Shown: positions 1-8,117 of the stretch, piece after piece
How the letters are laid out: every line of letters starts with the position of its first letter
How positions within the stretch are numbered: position 1 is the stretch's first letter
Assembly: GCA_016124935.1 (NCBI GenBank)
Contig: WGMS01000012.1
Location: 62,001-126,000 of the forward strand
Direction of reading: 5' to 3'
DNA from: a bacterium
GTDB taxonomy: Bacteria; Cyanobacteriota; Vampirovibrionia; Obscuribacterales; Obscuribacteraceae
Length of the DNA stretch: 64,000 bases
Notes under the pieces: generated by a model
Databases searched by the model: none
Told to the model about the DNA's origin: nothing
What the model saw: only the letters and a program-made list of their open reading frames with translations
Made by a program: the position numbers and the translations under genes

Positions 1-270
1 CCCTCCGGCGGCTTCGGTATCTTTACCGCCATCGGCATCACCGATAGAGAGAAGGAATATGCCGATTCTGTGGAAGATTATGGGACCTGGTGCATACAGC
101 AGGTGCTGCGTCACGCTGGTCATGGTCAGATAACCGACCCCGAGAGAGCCTGTCTTTCGAGCCAAGAGGGCTTCGCCGAGACGTTTTCGATAATCAAGGC
201 GAGAGCCGATGCCTTCCGAGAGACCGCACCGGCAGAAATCTCTAATGAGGACGGAGACGGAGAATTTTAG
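1..270 (+). CDS. 3' end of an unrecognised protein gene, cut by the left edge
   Basis: Frame 1 is open from the left edge and ends at TAG 268-270, so only the last 89 residues are present. A GTG at 70 is unlikely to be the true start, because protein-like sequence continues unbroken to base 1. The fragment begins with a Gly/Phe-rich stretch (SGGFGIFTAIGITDRE), has two Cys and two His in its middle, and ends in an acidic tail. I do not recognise the family. It is convergent with the SDR gene, with 10 bases between the stop codons. Confidence 0.6.
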   Translation, partial: PSGGFGIFTAIGITDREKEYADSVEDYGTWCIQQVLRHAGHGQITDPERACLSSQEGFAETFSIIKARADAFRETAPAEISNEDGDGEF

Positions 271-280
271 GTAGGCAAAA

Positions 281-1369
281 TCAGCTTTTGCTCGGGATTA
301 ATTTTGATTCGACCTGATTCTTTTGTGGTGCCGCACCGGCGGTGGTATCGTTCCTGGTCCAGTAATGATCTCTGTGTTTCTCATAGAAATCGATGGTTTT
401 CTTGATACCGTCGGCAAGGGTGGTGGTCGGCTCCCAGCCTACTACTCGTCTTATTTTAGTGATATCCGAATAGAAGTCTCCCGGCTCCTGGGCTTTTCTC
501 TCTGGCGAAAACTCGGCAAACTCCCATTTGCCGCGACCGGCTTGCTCGATAATGGTCTTGACCAATTCAATGAAGCTTACCGGGATATCTGAGCCGACGT
601 TGAAGATCTCGCCATAGGCCTCTTCGACAATCGCAGACTTTATTATCGCCTCGACACAGTCATCTACATAGCAGAAGTCTCTCAAAATGCTACCGTCGCC
701 GAAGACTTTTATGGTGTCATTGTCCATGGCCAGGCGCACGAACCAGTTGCAGACACCGAATCTGGAGTGCAGCATCTGGGAACGCGGACCATAGATATTG
801 CTCAGGCGCAATAGTACCGAACGGATACCATGGGCATCGTTATAGACTTTGATGATTTTCTCGGCTGTCAGGTTTGAGATTTCATAGATGCCTTTGGGAT
901 TGGTCGGTGCTTCTTCGTTAACCGGCAGAGAGACCGAGGCGCCATACTGACCGCGAGTGCCTGTATAAACCACAATCGCTTCCGGGTTGTACTTGCGCAG
1001 CGCTTCCATAAGGATGGCTGTGCCGGTGATGTTGATCTCGATATCCGGAAACGGATTGGAGAGGCTCATGATGTGGCAAACTTGTCCAGCCAGGTGGAAG
1101 ACATAATCCTGATTCTTCACCAGATAGATGATCGCATTCTCATCCCGAATATCCGAAAAATTGACCCGGATATCGCTTTCTACTTCTGCGATATTGAATT
1201 CGTTGCCGCCATAATCCGGAATCATGGCGTCCATGACCGTCACCCTGGCACCGGCCTTGACCAGTCTGAGAGCGAGATTGGAGCCGATGAAGCCCAGACC
1301 GCCTGTAATCAGCACGGATTTACCTTTGAATTCTTCTAACGCGTCGGTTTCTTTTATGTGATCTGCCAT
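281..1369 (-). CDS. NAD-dependent epimerase/dehydratase (extended SDR)
   Basis: 362-residue extended short-chain dehydrogenase/reductase, probably a sugar-nucleotide epimerase or dehydratase. The Rossmann motif GGLGFIGSNL lies at about residues 23-32. The Ser/Thr-containing catalytic strand is YTGTRGQYG, and the active-site Tyr is Tyr162 in IYEISN. The family consensus is YxxxK, but here the position of the catalytic Lys is Asn166. The C-terminal substrate domain (DFCYVDDCVEAI, then NVGSD) is typical. The ATG at 1369 has only a weak purine-rich upstream stretch. It is divergent from the DegT aminotransferase and glycosyltransferase genes, which suggests a role in making a modified sugar for surface glycans. 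The substrate cannot be told from sequence alone. Confidence 0.88.
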   Translation of the reverse strand: MADHIKETDALEEFKGKSVLITGGLGFIGSNLALRLVKAGARVTVMDAMIPDYGGNEFNIAEVESDIRVNFSDIRDENAIIYLVKNQDYVFHLAGQVCHIMSLSNPFPDIEINITGTAILMEALRKYNPEAIVVYTGTRGQYGASVSLPVNEEAPTNPKGIYEISNLTAEKIIKVYNDAHGIRSVLLRLSNIYGPRSQMLHSRFGVCNWFVRLAMDNDTIKVFGDGSILRDFCYVDDCVEAIIKSAIVEEAYGEIFNVGSDIPVSFIELVKTIIEQAGRGKWEFAEFSPERKAQEPGDFYSDITKIRRVVGWEPTTTLADGIKKTIDFYEKHRDHYWTRNDTTAGAAPQKNQVESKLIPSKS

Positions 1370-1401
1370 GTTTCTTTTAAATGCGCTTCATCTGTTGTGT
1401 G

Positions 1402-1450
1402 GGTGCCAGGGATGCCCCGGCACCGCTTTGGTGAACAAATATCACCAAAG
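1402..1450. promoter_or_regulatory. Two strong adjacent hairpins or palindromes in a divergent promoter region
   Basis: GGTGCC-A-GGG-ATG-CCC-C-GGCACC spans 1402-1424. A perfect 9-bp inverted repeat, CTTTGGTGA (1426-1434) and TCACCAAAG (1442-1450), follows with a 7-base spacer. They lie 33-81 bases upstream of the SDR start on the minus strand, between divergent genes, so they do not follow any gene end. They could be a structured 5' leader of the SDR mRNA or a dyad operator. No T-run follows on either strand. Confidence 0.5.
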
Positions 1451-1623
1451 TAGAGAATGATCTTACCATGAGGCTTTCTCTTGAATCCGGTTCTCAAGCC
1501 TCTGTTAACTGGTTTGGCGAGGATTGCTACCCGGATACGTGCCCGGTCAGTTAAGTAGTCATTAATTCGTTGCGAGCTCTTTTCTTCTATATTGAGTTGT
1601 CCCTTTCATAAGGTCCAACAAAG

Positions 1624-2808
1624 GTGAAAGTCCAGTTCGGGGATTTGAAGTCCCATTACGCCACATATAAAGATCGGATCGATGCCGCCGTATCCAGGGT
1701 GCTGGCCAGCGGTTATTTCATACTTGGACCGGAACTGGCCGCTTTCGAGAGGCAGTTCGAAGAGTTTCTCGGTCTTCCCGAAAACCGTGTCGTCGGTTGT
1801 AATTCAGGAACCGACGCTATCTATCTTGCCCTGGCAGCCGCCGGGGTCGGACCGGAGCACGAAGTGCTCGCCCCTTCTCATACGGCAGTGCCGACTATTT
1901 GTGCAATACGCTCCACCGGAGCAACCCCCGTTTTTGTCGATATCTGTCCGCGGACATATACAATCGACGTTGACCGGATTGAAGCGAAGCTAACCCCGAA
2001 AACCAAAGCGATAGTGCCGGTTCATCTCTATGGGCAGACCGCCGATATGGACAAGATCAATGCCATCGCTTCCCGCCATGGTCTTACTGTGGTAGAAGAC
2101 TGTGCCCAATCCACCGGCGCCACCTTCAAAGGACAACAGTCCGGAACCATGGGCGACTATGGCGCATTCAGCTTCTATCCGAGCAAGAATCTCGGGGCTT
2201 TCGGAGATGGCGGTGCGGTCTGCTGCAAGACCAGAGAAGACTACGACAGGCTTATCAAAATAAGAAATTATGGTCAGTCCAAGCGTTATTACAACGATAT
2301 AGAAGGCGTGAACAGCCGTCTCGATGAGATCCAGGCTGCGATTCTTGGAGCTCAGGTAGAATTCGTCAAGGGCTGGAATGAGCGCCGCAGAGAAATAGCC
2401 GCTCGCTACGATGCCGGACTGAAAGGGCTGGTGGTCACACCGGAAGTGGCTTCTTCCAATGAGCATGTTTATCATCTCTATGTGATCGAATCTAGTTATC
2501 GCGAGGAGCTGCAAAGCTTCTTGCTCGAGCGAGATGTGCAGACCCTGATTCACTATCCGGTGCCTGCGCACCTTCAAGATGCTTACAGTTACTTGAATTA
2601 TTCCAAGGGAAGCTTGCCCCGGACGGAGTCCGCCGTCGAGAGGATTCTGAGCTTGCCTATGTATCCCGGTCTTACTGATGACCAGATTGATTTCGTGATC
2701 GAAGCGATTGCGGATTTCTATAAGACCAGAAAAGTCGAGACCCTGCCCAAGGAGCAACATCTAGATGTCGACAGGAAGCCTGACCAGGTCGCCTCTTCAG
2801 TCGGTTAG
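1624..2808 (+). CDS. DegT/DnrJ/EryC1/StrS-family PLP aminotransferase
   Basis: 394-residue sugar aminotransferase of the DegT/WecE type, which transfers an amino group to a keto-sugar nucleotide. The internal-aldimine Lys is Lys188 in FYPSKNLGAFGDGGA. The substrate/PLP motifs CNSGTDAIYLAL (about residues 59-70) and VVEDCAQSTGA are present. Length fits the family. The start is GTG 1624, preceded by an AAGG stretch. The 3' end overlaps the following glycosyltransferase by 44 bases in another frame, indicating co-transcription. Together with the divergent SDR gene it suggests synthesis of an amino sugar for a surface polysaccharide or glycolipid. The exact sugar is unknown. Confidence 0.92.
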   Translation: MKVQFGDLKSHYATYKDRIDAAVSRVLASGYFILGPELAAFERQFEEFLGLPENRVVGCNSGTDAIYLALAAAGVGPEHEVLAPSHTAVPTICAIRSTGATPVFVDICPRTYTIDVDRIEAKLTPKTKAIVPVHLYGQTADMDKINAIASRHGLTVVEDCAQSTGATFKGQQSGTMGDYGAFSFYPSKNLGAFGDGGAVCCKTREDYDRLIKIRNYGQSKRYYNDIEGVNSRLDEIQAAILGAQVEFVKGWNERRREIAARYDAGLKGLVVTPEVASSNEHVYHLYVIESSYREELQSFLLERDVQTLIHYPVPAHLQDAYSYLNYSKGSLPRTESAVERILSLPMYPGLTDDQIDFVIEAIADFYKTRKVETLPKEQHLDVDRKPDQVASSVG

Positions 2809-3514
2809 ACTGGAGCCCGGTGAACAAATCCGCTTATCGTCACTATCTCTGGTGATACCGGCCTATAACGACGAGCAAACCATCGGTCGTCTGCTTTCCG
2901 ATGCCAGTCGCTTGTTGCCTTCTATATGCGACAGCTTCGAGATTGTCGTCTGTAACGATGGAAGTTCTGATGGAACTTTGCAGGTCATCAAAGATATGGC
3001 TGCCGAAGATCCGAGTATTCATTTGATCAATCATCCCACCAACAAAGGCTTCGGTGCCACCATTCGTGAGCTCTATCTTGCCGGTCGCAACGACTATATC
3101 TTCTCTTTGCCGGGCGATTATCAGTATGCTCCCAAAGAGCTTCTGACCATGGTAAAAGGTCTGGTCGAAAACGATTTTGTAATCGGCTGGAGAGTGAACC
3201 GCAATGATCCGCCCAGACGGAAGATGCAGTCCATGATCTACAACCTGATGCTCCGGACTTTCTATGGCAATAGAAACAAAGACGTCAATTCAATCAAACT
3301 TTTCCGAAGAGATATTCTCGACAATATCGAGCTGCGTTCCGAAAGTCCCTTTGTCGACGCAGAGCTTTGTATAAGGGCTGCCAAAGCAGGCTATAAAGTG
3401 ATCGAGATTCCAATCGAGCATCTACCTCGTATGACCCAGGGGGCATCCGGCGGAAAGCTTTCTGTAATTCTCGACACCTTCTCCGACCTGATTAAAATGC
3501 GCAGTACATTTTAA
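2765..3514 (+). CDS. Family 2 glycosyltransferase (DPM1/GtrB-like)
   Basis: 249-residue GT-A glycosyltransferase without membrane segments. It carries the nucleotide-sugar strand LSLVIPAYNDEQTIG (about 27-41) and CNDGSSDGT (about 64-72). The metal-binding region reads SLPGDYQ instead of the usual D-x-D, so only the second Asp is kept; I recall this PGD variant from other bacterial GT2 enzymes. The later KLFRRDIL and ESPFVDAEL segments resemble polyprenyl-phosphate sugar transferases. The ATG at 2765 lies inside the end of the aminotransferase gene; a later GTG would remove the overlap but also part of the N-terminal extension. Likely acts with the preceding genes in glycan assembly at the inner face of the membrane. 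Confidence 0.85.
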   Translation: MSTGSLTRSPLQSVRLEPGEQIRLSSLSLVIPAYNDEQTIGRLLSDASRLLPSICDSFEIVVCNDGSSDGTLQVIKDMAAEDPSIHLINHPTNKGFGATIRELYLAGRNDYIFSLPGDYQYAPKELLTMVKGLVENDFVIGWRVNRNDPPRRKMQSMIYNLMLRTFYGNRNKDVNSIKLFRRDILDNIELRSESPFVDAELCIRAAKAGYKVIEIPIEHLPRMTQGASGGKLSVILDTFSDLIKMRSTF

Positions 3515-3538
3515 AAGTCAGATTTTAAAATTCAAAAT

Positions 3539-5374
3539 TTAGAAAGAGTCCGGAGCCTGGGGCTTGAAACCGCCCTGCATCAAGACGTTCTTGGCTCCGG
3601 GTATGACGTTGCGATGCTTGGCCATCTGGCGGTAGAGAAGCTTCATGGCCAGGGTTTTGCGGTTGTTGGCGCCGTAGAGATTCTCGTAGAGCTCCACCGC
3701 TTTCTGCAAACTTACTTTGCCCTGGGTCCATTTATAGTGCAGGGTTTCATTCACGCCGATAGCGGCCAGTACCTCGCCGTAGGCTGCGGTTTTGGTGCGT
3801 CCTTTAGCTTCTAGAATCGATTTTGCTCTATTAAGAAGCGTCCGGGCGGTATCGTATTTTTTTAAACGGGCGTAGGCCGTGCCGGTGGTCGATAAAGTCG
3901 GCACCAGTTCCAGGCTGGTTGTTCCATAAACTTTTTCTCTGGCGGCGGTAACCGGAGCGCCCACTTGAATCGCTTTGGTGTAGTTTTTCTGCATCAAATA
4001 GAGCTCTGAAAGAGACTGCATGATATCCAGCACCGCGGGGCTGTCTTTGCCCATGCGCTTTGCTTCGATATTCCAGGCGTGGGTGAGAAGGGGTTCGACC
4101 CCTTCGGTCGCCCCGAGACCGATGTGCGCTCTGCCAAGGATAGCGGTGGCTTCGGCAATCCAGGGGCTGGTCTGGTCCACTGTTCTGGCCAGAATCTCAT
4201 AGCCCTTTGTGGCCAGAGAGACGGCGTTTGTAAAATTGTTTTTGCGGATGTTCAAATCGGCCAGGGCGATCATGGTATTGCCTATAATGGCGCTTGCCGG
4301 CTCTAGATTTGCTGATCTTATTTTATAGGCCTCGTTCAGTAAAGCCAGCGAGCCATCGAGATCATTCTTGTCGCGCTTCTCTTTTGCCTCTATCTCCAGC
4401 AGAACCGCTTTTGAGAGTTCGTCATCCTCGCTCAGATCTGCTTTCAGCTTGGCTCTCTCCGGTGAATATTTAAAAAGCAGTCTGGCGCTGCGTGGGTCTT
4501 TGAGGGCGGTTTTCGTATCTTTGCTGAATATTTCGTAGGCGGATTTAGCTATCTGACCGGCTTCATCCATCTTGCCTTCCGACTCTTTCAGTAGAGCCTG
4601 GGTGCTGAGAACCTTGGCTTTCAAATAGGCTTTCGAGGCGGAGAGACTTGAGCCTGGTAGACAGAATTCTTCGGGTTTCTCTGGTAAGGCATTAACCATA
4701 TATAGTGCTTCACTGACCAGCTCTTCCGCCTTGCTCAGCTCCCCCTGGGTAACCAGCATACGTGCGTCTATATTAACGAGCTCGGTCTCGAGATAGGGGA
4801 GCGAGCCGGCTATGGAGAGATGGCGCACCGCCGTGGTGCCTTGTTTTACGATGTAGCCGGATTCTTTGTACTGTCCGGCCTGGTCCAAAATGTCCGAGAG
4901 ATGGAACAGAACCCTGGCTTTTGTAGAGTTGCCTTCTTTGTCGTCTTCTCCATGTTTGCACATGCCCAGCGCGAACTTCAGGGTACGCTCCGCCTCTATG
5001 AATTCACCAAGGTGCCGCTGGGCTATCGATATTCTTTCGAATGCTCTGATCAGGTCTTCTGTCTGGTGCTTCTCTTTGAACTTGATTGAGAGCTTCTCTA
5101 ACTCGCTTCTTGCTTCTTTAAAGCGCCCCTCTTTTAGAAGTTGATCGACTGCCTTGAATGGACCGGAATCCCGGCTTTCTGCGTTTTGTGAACTAGATTG
5201 CTCTTCGACTGTTGTTTCGTCGCCAGGCGTATCCGCCTCTGTCTGTGCCTGGGCGAGAGCCTGTGGCGAACCGGACTGAATTAGTATTAATGCCAAAAGA
5301 ATAATTCCGGATCGGAGTTCTCGGAGCTGTCCGAAATCGAGCTTTGTCTTTTTACCGTATCGCCCTGCCATCAT
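3539..5374 (-). CDS. Secreted tetratricopeptide-repeat protein
   Basis: 611 residues. The N-terminus has a basic start, a hydrophobic segment (GIILLALILIQSG, about 24-36) and a possible AQA signal-peptidase site near residue 44, so it is probably exported. An acidic Gln/Glu-rich linker follows, and from about residue 75 the rest is an array of degenerate TPR helices of the Kinesin-light-chain type (for example AISLATKGYEIL-like and LDIMQSLSELYLMQKNY units). TPR arrays scaffold protein-protein contacts; no catalytic domain is visible. It starts ATGATG, so the exact start is uncertain by one residue. The gene is 72 bases downstream of hemL on the same strand and convergent with the glycosyltransferase across an A/T-rich gap of 24 bases. 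Confidence 0.82.
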   Translation of the reverse strand: MMAGRYGKKTKLDFGQLRELRSGIILLALILIQSGSPQALAQAQTEADTPGDETTVEEQSSSQNAESRDSGPFKAVDQLLKEGRFKEARSELEKLSIKFKEKHQTEDLIRAFERISIAQRHLGEFIEAERTLKFALGMCKHGEDDKEGNSTKARVLFHLSDILDQAGQYKESGYIVKQGTTAVRHLSIAGSLPYLETELVNIDARMLVTQGELSKAEELVSEALYMVNALPEKPEEFCLPGSSLSASKAYLKAKVLSTQALLKESEGKMDEAGQIAKSAYEIFSKDTKTALKDPRSARLLFKYSPERAKLKADLSEDDELSKAVLLEIEAKEKRDKNDLDGSLALLNEAYKIRSANLEPASAIIGNTMIALADLNIRKNNFTNAVSLATKGYEILARTVDQTSPWIAEATAILGRAHIGLGATEGVEPLLTHAWNIEAKRMGKDSPAVLDIMQSLSELYLMQKNYTKAIQVGAPVTAAREKVYGTTSLELVPTLSTTGTAYARLKKYDTARTLLNRAKSILEAKGRTKTAAYGEVLAAIGVNETLHYKWTQGKVSLQKAVELYENLYGANNRKTLAMKLLYRQMAKHRNVIPGAKNVLMQGGFKPQAPDSF

Positions 5375-5446
5375 TACGCTCTATCCTATTTGTGTTCTGT
5401 CTACTCGAAACTACTCAAATATAACAGCAATCCCGCCGCTTTGCTG

Positions 5447-6802
5447 TTATTGGAAGATTGTTCCGATAGCGGCGCCCATGACTTCTATGGTCCTGTCGAT
5501 GTCCTCTTCGCTGTGTTCACTGGAGAGGCAGGCCGCATCCACCGCCGTCGGTGGAAGATAGACACCGCCCTTCAGGCAGTGATGGAAAAATCGAGCGAAG
5601 AGTTTTTCGTCTATCTTGCCAGCGTCCTTGAAGTTTTCAACGGGGGCTTCCGCAAAGAGCACGGTAAACATGGAGCCTACTCTCTGAAGCTGAATCGGAG
5701 GACGTTTGCCCTGTTCTTTCTCGATCTGATTGAGAACTTTTTCGAGTCCTGTAAACAGTCTTTCAGCACGGTTCTCAAGCGTTTCGTATACTTGATTGTG
5801 TTTCAATTCATTGAGCATCGCGAGACCTCCAGCCATGGTCAGGGGATTTCCGGAGAAAGTACCGGCTTGATAGACCTTGCCGATGGGCATCAAACAGTTC
5901 ATTATCTCTCGACGTCCTCCATAGGCGCCAATCGGCATGCCGCCGCCGAGGGTCTTGCCGAAGGTGCTCAAATCCGGCTTTACATCATATAGATTTTGCG
6001 CTCCACCCCAGGCCAGCCGGAAGCCGGTCAGGACTTCGTCAAATATCAGTAGCGCATCATATTTGGTGCAGAGGCTGCGCAGCCCGGGCAGAAAGTCCGG
6101 GTGCGGTTCAATCACTCCCATGGAGCCGGTAACGGGCTCCAGTATCACTGCCGCCACTTCTCCTGAATGTTTCTCCAGGCATTCTTCCACCGACGCCAGA
6201 TTATTGAATTCAGCCTGGATGCTCGAGCCGGCAAAGCCGTCCGGGACACCGCTGGAATGCTTAATCCGTTCGTTAGCCAGAGTCGAATCGCTGTGACCGT
6301 GGTAACAGCCTTCGAATACAATCAATTTGTCCTTTTCTGTATAGCCCCTGGCCAGTCGAATGGCGCTCATGACAGCTTCTGTGCCGGAATTGACGAAGCG
6401 GACCATGTCCATTGAAGGTAAGGCTTCAACCAGTGTTTCTGCCAGGCGCAACTCGAGTTCATGGGGCGCGCCGAAAAGGGGACCTTTGTCTATCGTTCTC
6501 TTGACCGCATCGATGACCGCAGTCGGGGCATGCCCGAGAATCGCCGGTCCCCAGGCTCCTACATAGTCGATATACTGATTTCCGTCTACATCGAAGACTC
6601 GCGAGCCTTTTCCGCTGTCCAGGAAAATCGCCTGCCCTCCTACTTCGTGAAAGGAGCGAAATGGGCTGTTCACGCCTCCGGGAATGAATTCGGCAATCTG
6701 TTTCCCGAGGGTCTCTGTTTTGCTGCAGGGTTTCACCATTCCAATAGGCACGGAAGCCGTCTTTTGCGAATGGTCTTTCTCTTTCGTTGTGTTATTGGCC
6801 AT
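5447..6802 (-). CDS. hemL: Glutamate-1-semialdehyde 2,1-aminomutase
   Basis: PLP enzyme that converts glutamate-1-semialdehyde to 5-aminolevulinate in the C5 heme/tetrapyrrole pathway. Motifs include IPGGVNSPFRSF near the N-terminus, FVNSGTEAVMSAIRLARG, FDEVLTGFR and the PLP-Lys motif FGKTLGGGMPIGAYGG (Lys283 from the start used here). Length from ATG 6802 is 451 residues. The frame opens at TTG 6847, and an ATG at 6739 gives 430 residues, which matches the usual family length best. None of the three has a good ribosome-binding site. The C5 route is typical of bacteria outside the alphaproteobacteria, including cyanobacteria. Neighbours do not form an obvious heme operon. Confidence 0.95.
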   Translation of the reverse strand: MANNTTKEKDHSQKTASVPIGMVKPCSKTETLGKQIAEFIPGGVNSPFRSFHEVGGQAIFLDSGKGSRVFDVDGNQYIDYVGAWGPAILGHAPTAVIDAVKRTIDKGPLFGAPHELELRLAETLVEALPSMDMVRFVNSGTEAVMSAIRLARGYTEKDKLIVFEGCYHGHSDSTLANERIKHSSGVPDGFAGSSIQAEFNNLASVEECLEKHSGEVAAVILEPVTGSMGVIEPHPDFLPGLRSLCTKYDALLIFDEVLTGFRLAWGGAQNLYDVKPDLSTFGKTLGGGMPIGAYGGRREIMNCLMPIGKVYQAGTFSGNPLTMAGGLAMLNELKHNQVYETLENRAERLFTGLEKVLNQIEKEQGKRPPIQLQRVGSMFTVLFAEAPVENFKDAGKIDEKLFARFFHHCLKGGVYLPPTAVDAACLSSEHSEEDIDRTIEVMGAAIGTIFQ

Positions 6803-6990
6803 ATTTTGAATGTGAATCCCCGGTTTCTTGATTTTGTCGCTTGTCAACAGGTTTTTCGCCAGGCGTCTGCTCTTTGTAAGAGCCTCAAACTATTTTAGTT
6901 GCCCGGTCTTTGAATTTCCTCTTTGAAATCATGGATCTCATACTTTTATTTGTCTAAGTCCGCCGGTTCGTGGATCACCATATGTGATGC

Positions 6991-8112
6991 TTACTTCTTG
7001 CTCAACCAGAATGTCAAAGCCAGACCGGAAGCGGCGATTACTATACCTGGGGTCCATACGGCGACTGTTGGGCTGAGGAAGCCGTTTCTAGCCAATGCCC
7101 AGGTAATCTGCTCGAAGGTGAAGTAGAAAAAGAGAAGAAATCCGCCGTAGGACAGACCTATTGCTGTTTTGTGCCTCCTTCGACCGAGCAGACCGATAGG
7201 GAATGCTGCAATTACGATGAACAGACAGGTCAGTGGACTGGCAAGGTTGTAGTTCAGATTCAGCTGATGTTCTACAGGGACTTGGTTCCCTTGCTTCTTC
7301 AAGGAGGCGATCTTGTCTATTAGTTGAACCGTGTTCATCTCGCTCGGTTCGGGCTCTCTTTTGTCCGGATCGAATTTTGCCATGAGATCCGGAGGACTGA
7401 TAGCCATTTTTGAAAAATTGGTGTTTCTTATACTGGGCAACCCTTTGGAGTTGACCGCGGACAGGTCGTATTCATGACCGTTGAATAGAAGCCAGCCGGC
7501 TCCTTTGAAGAGTCCTTCCGGTGCATAGAGCAGCTTCACGTTCTTTTCTTGATCGAATTTGAACAGGAGTGTATTGGTGAGGTTGTTTCCCTTTCTCGAT
7601 CCGACCAGGTAGACTTCTGAGACATTACCGTTCTCGTCCTTTATTACCCCTTTGAAATCATGCACTCCCTGGGCTTCCGGCAAGTCACTACGGCTGGCAG
7701 CCAGCAGAGCGAGCTTGGTGCTCATCTTCAAAGATCTGGGTACGACCAGTTCATTGACCAGGAATGAAAAGAGACCGACTGCAATTCCAAGGACGAGGAA
7801 GGGTTGGAATATCCTCAATAAGCTTACGCCACTGGATTGCAAAGCAACTATTTCGTAATCACTCATCATTCGGTAGAGCACTAAAATGGTGGCGATCAAA
7901 ACTCCAGCCGGCAGGCAATGCACGATTATGTCCGGCAATTGCATTGTCGTCATCAAAATGTAGAGATCGAAGGGACAACCGAAATCTTTCATGTAAGACT
8001 GCAGGTCTTTGATTTTGTCCGTGAAAAACAGAAGTCCGGCAGGAAGGGTTGTGCCCACCAGGAGCATCACCATGAATTCGAAGTAGCAGTAGCGGTCAAG
8101 GGTTTTAAACAT
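6991..8112 (-). CDS. LPS-export permease of the LptF/LptG (YjgP/YjgQ) family
   Basis: 373 residues from ATG 8112. The open frame extends further upstream, but that part lies inside lnt and is not protein-like. Membrane helices occur at about 12-35, 58-78, 100-125 and three more in the C-terminal third. A periplasmic beta-jellyroll domain lies between, as in LptF/LptG. The stretch GRRRHKTAIGLSYGGFLLFF is a family hallmark. These proteins form the membrane part of the LptB2FG transporter that extracts lipopolysaccharide from the inner membrane. Starts 5 bases after the lnt stop, so the two are co-transcribed. Supports a diderm envelope. Whether it is LptF or LptG cannot be decided, and no ATPase is nearby. 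Confidence 0.88.
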   Translation of the reverse strand: MFKTLDRYCYFEFMVMLLVGTTLPAGLLFFTDKIKDLQSYMKDFGCPFDLYILMTTMQLPDIIVHCLPAGVLIATILVLYRMMSDYEIVALQSSGVSLLRIFQPFLVLGIAVGLFSFLVNELVVPRSLKMSTKLALLAASRSDLPEAQGVHDFKGVIKDENGNVSEVYLVGSRKGNNLTNTLLFKFDQEKNVKLLYAPEGLFKGAGWLLFNGHEYDLSAVNSKGLPSIRNTNFSKMAISPPDLMAKFDPDKREPEPSEMNTVQLIDKIASLKKQGNQVPVEHQLNLNYNLASPLTCLFIVIAAFPIGLLGRRRHKTAIGLSYGGFLLFFYFTFEQITWALARNGFLSPTVAVWTPGIVIAASGLALTFWLSKK

Positions 8113-8117
8113 ACCGG

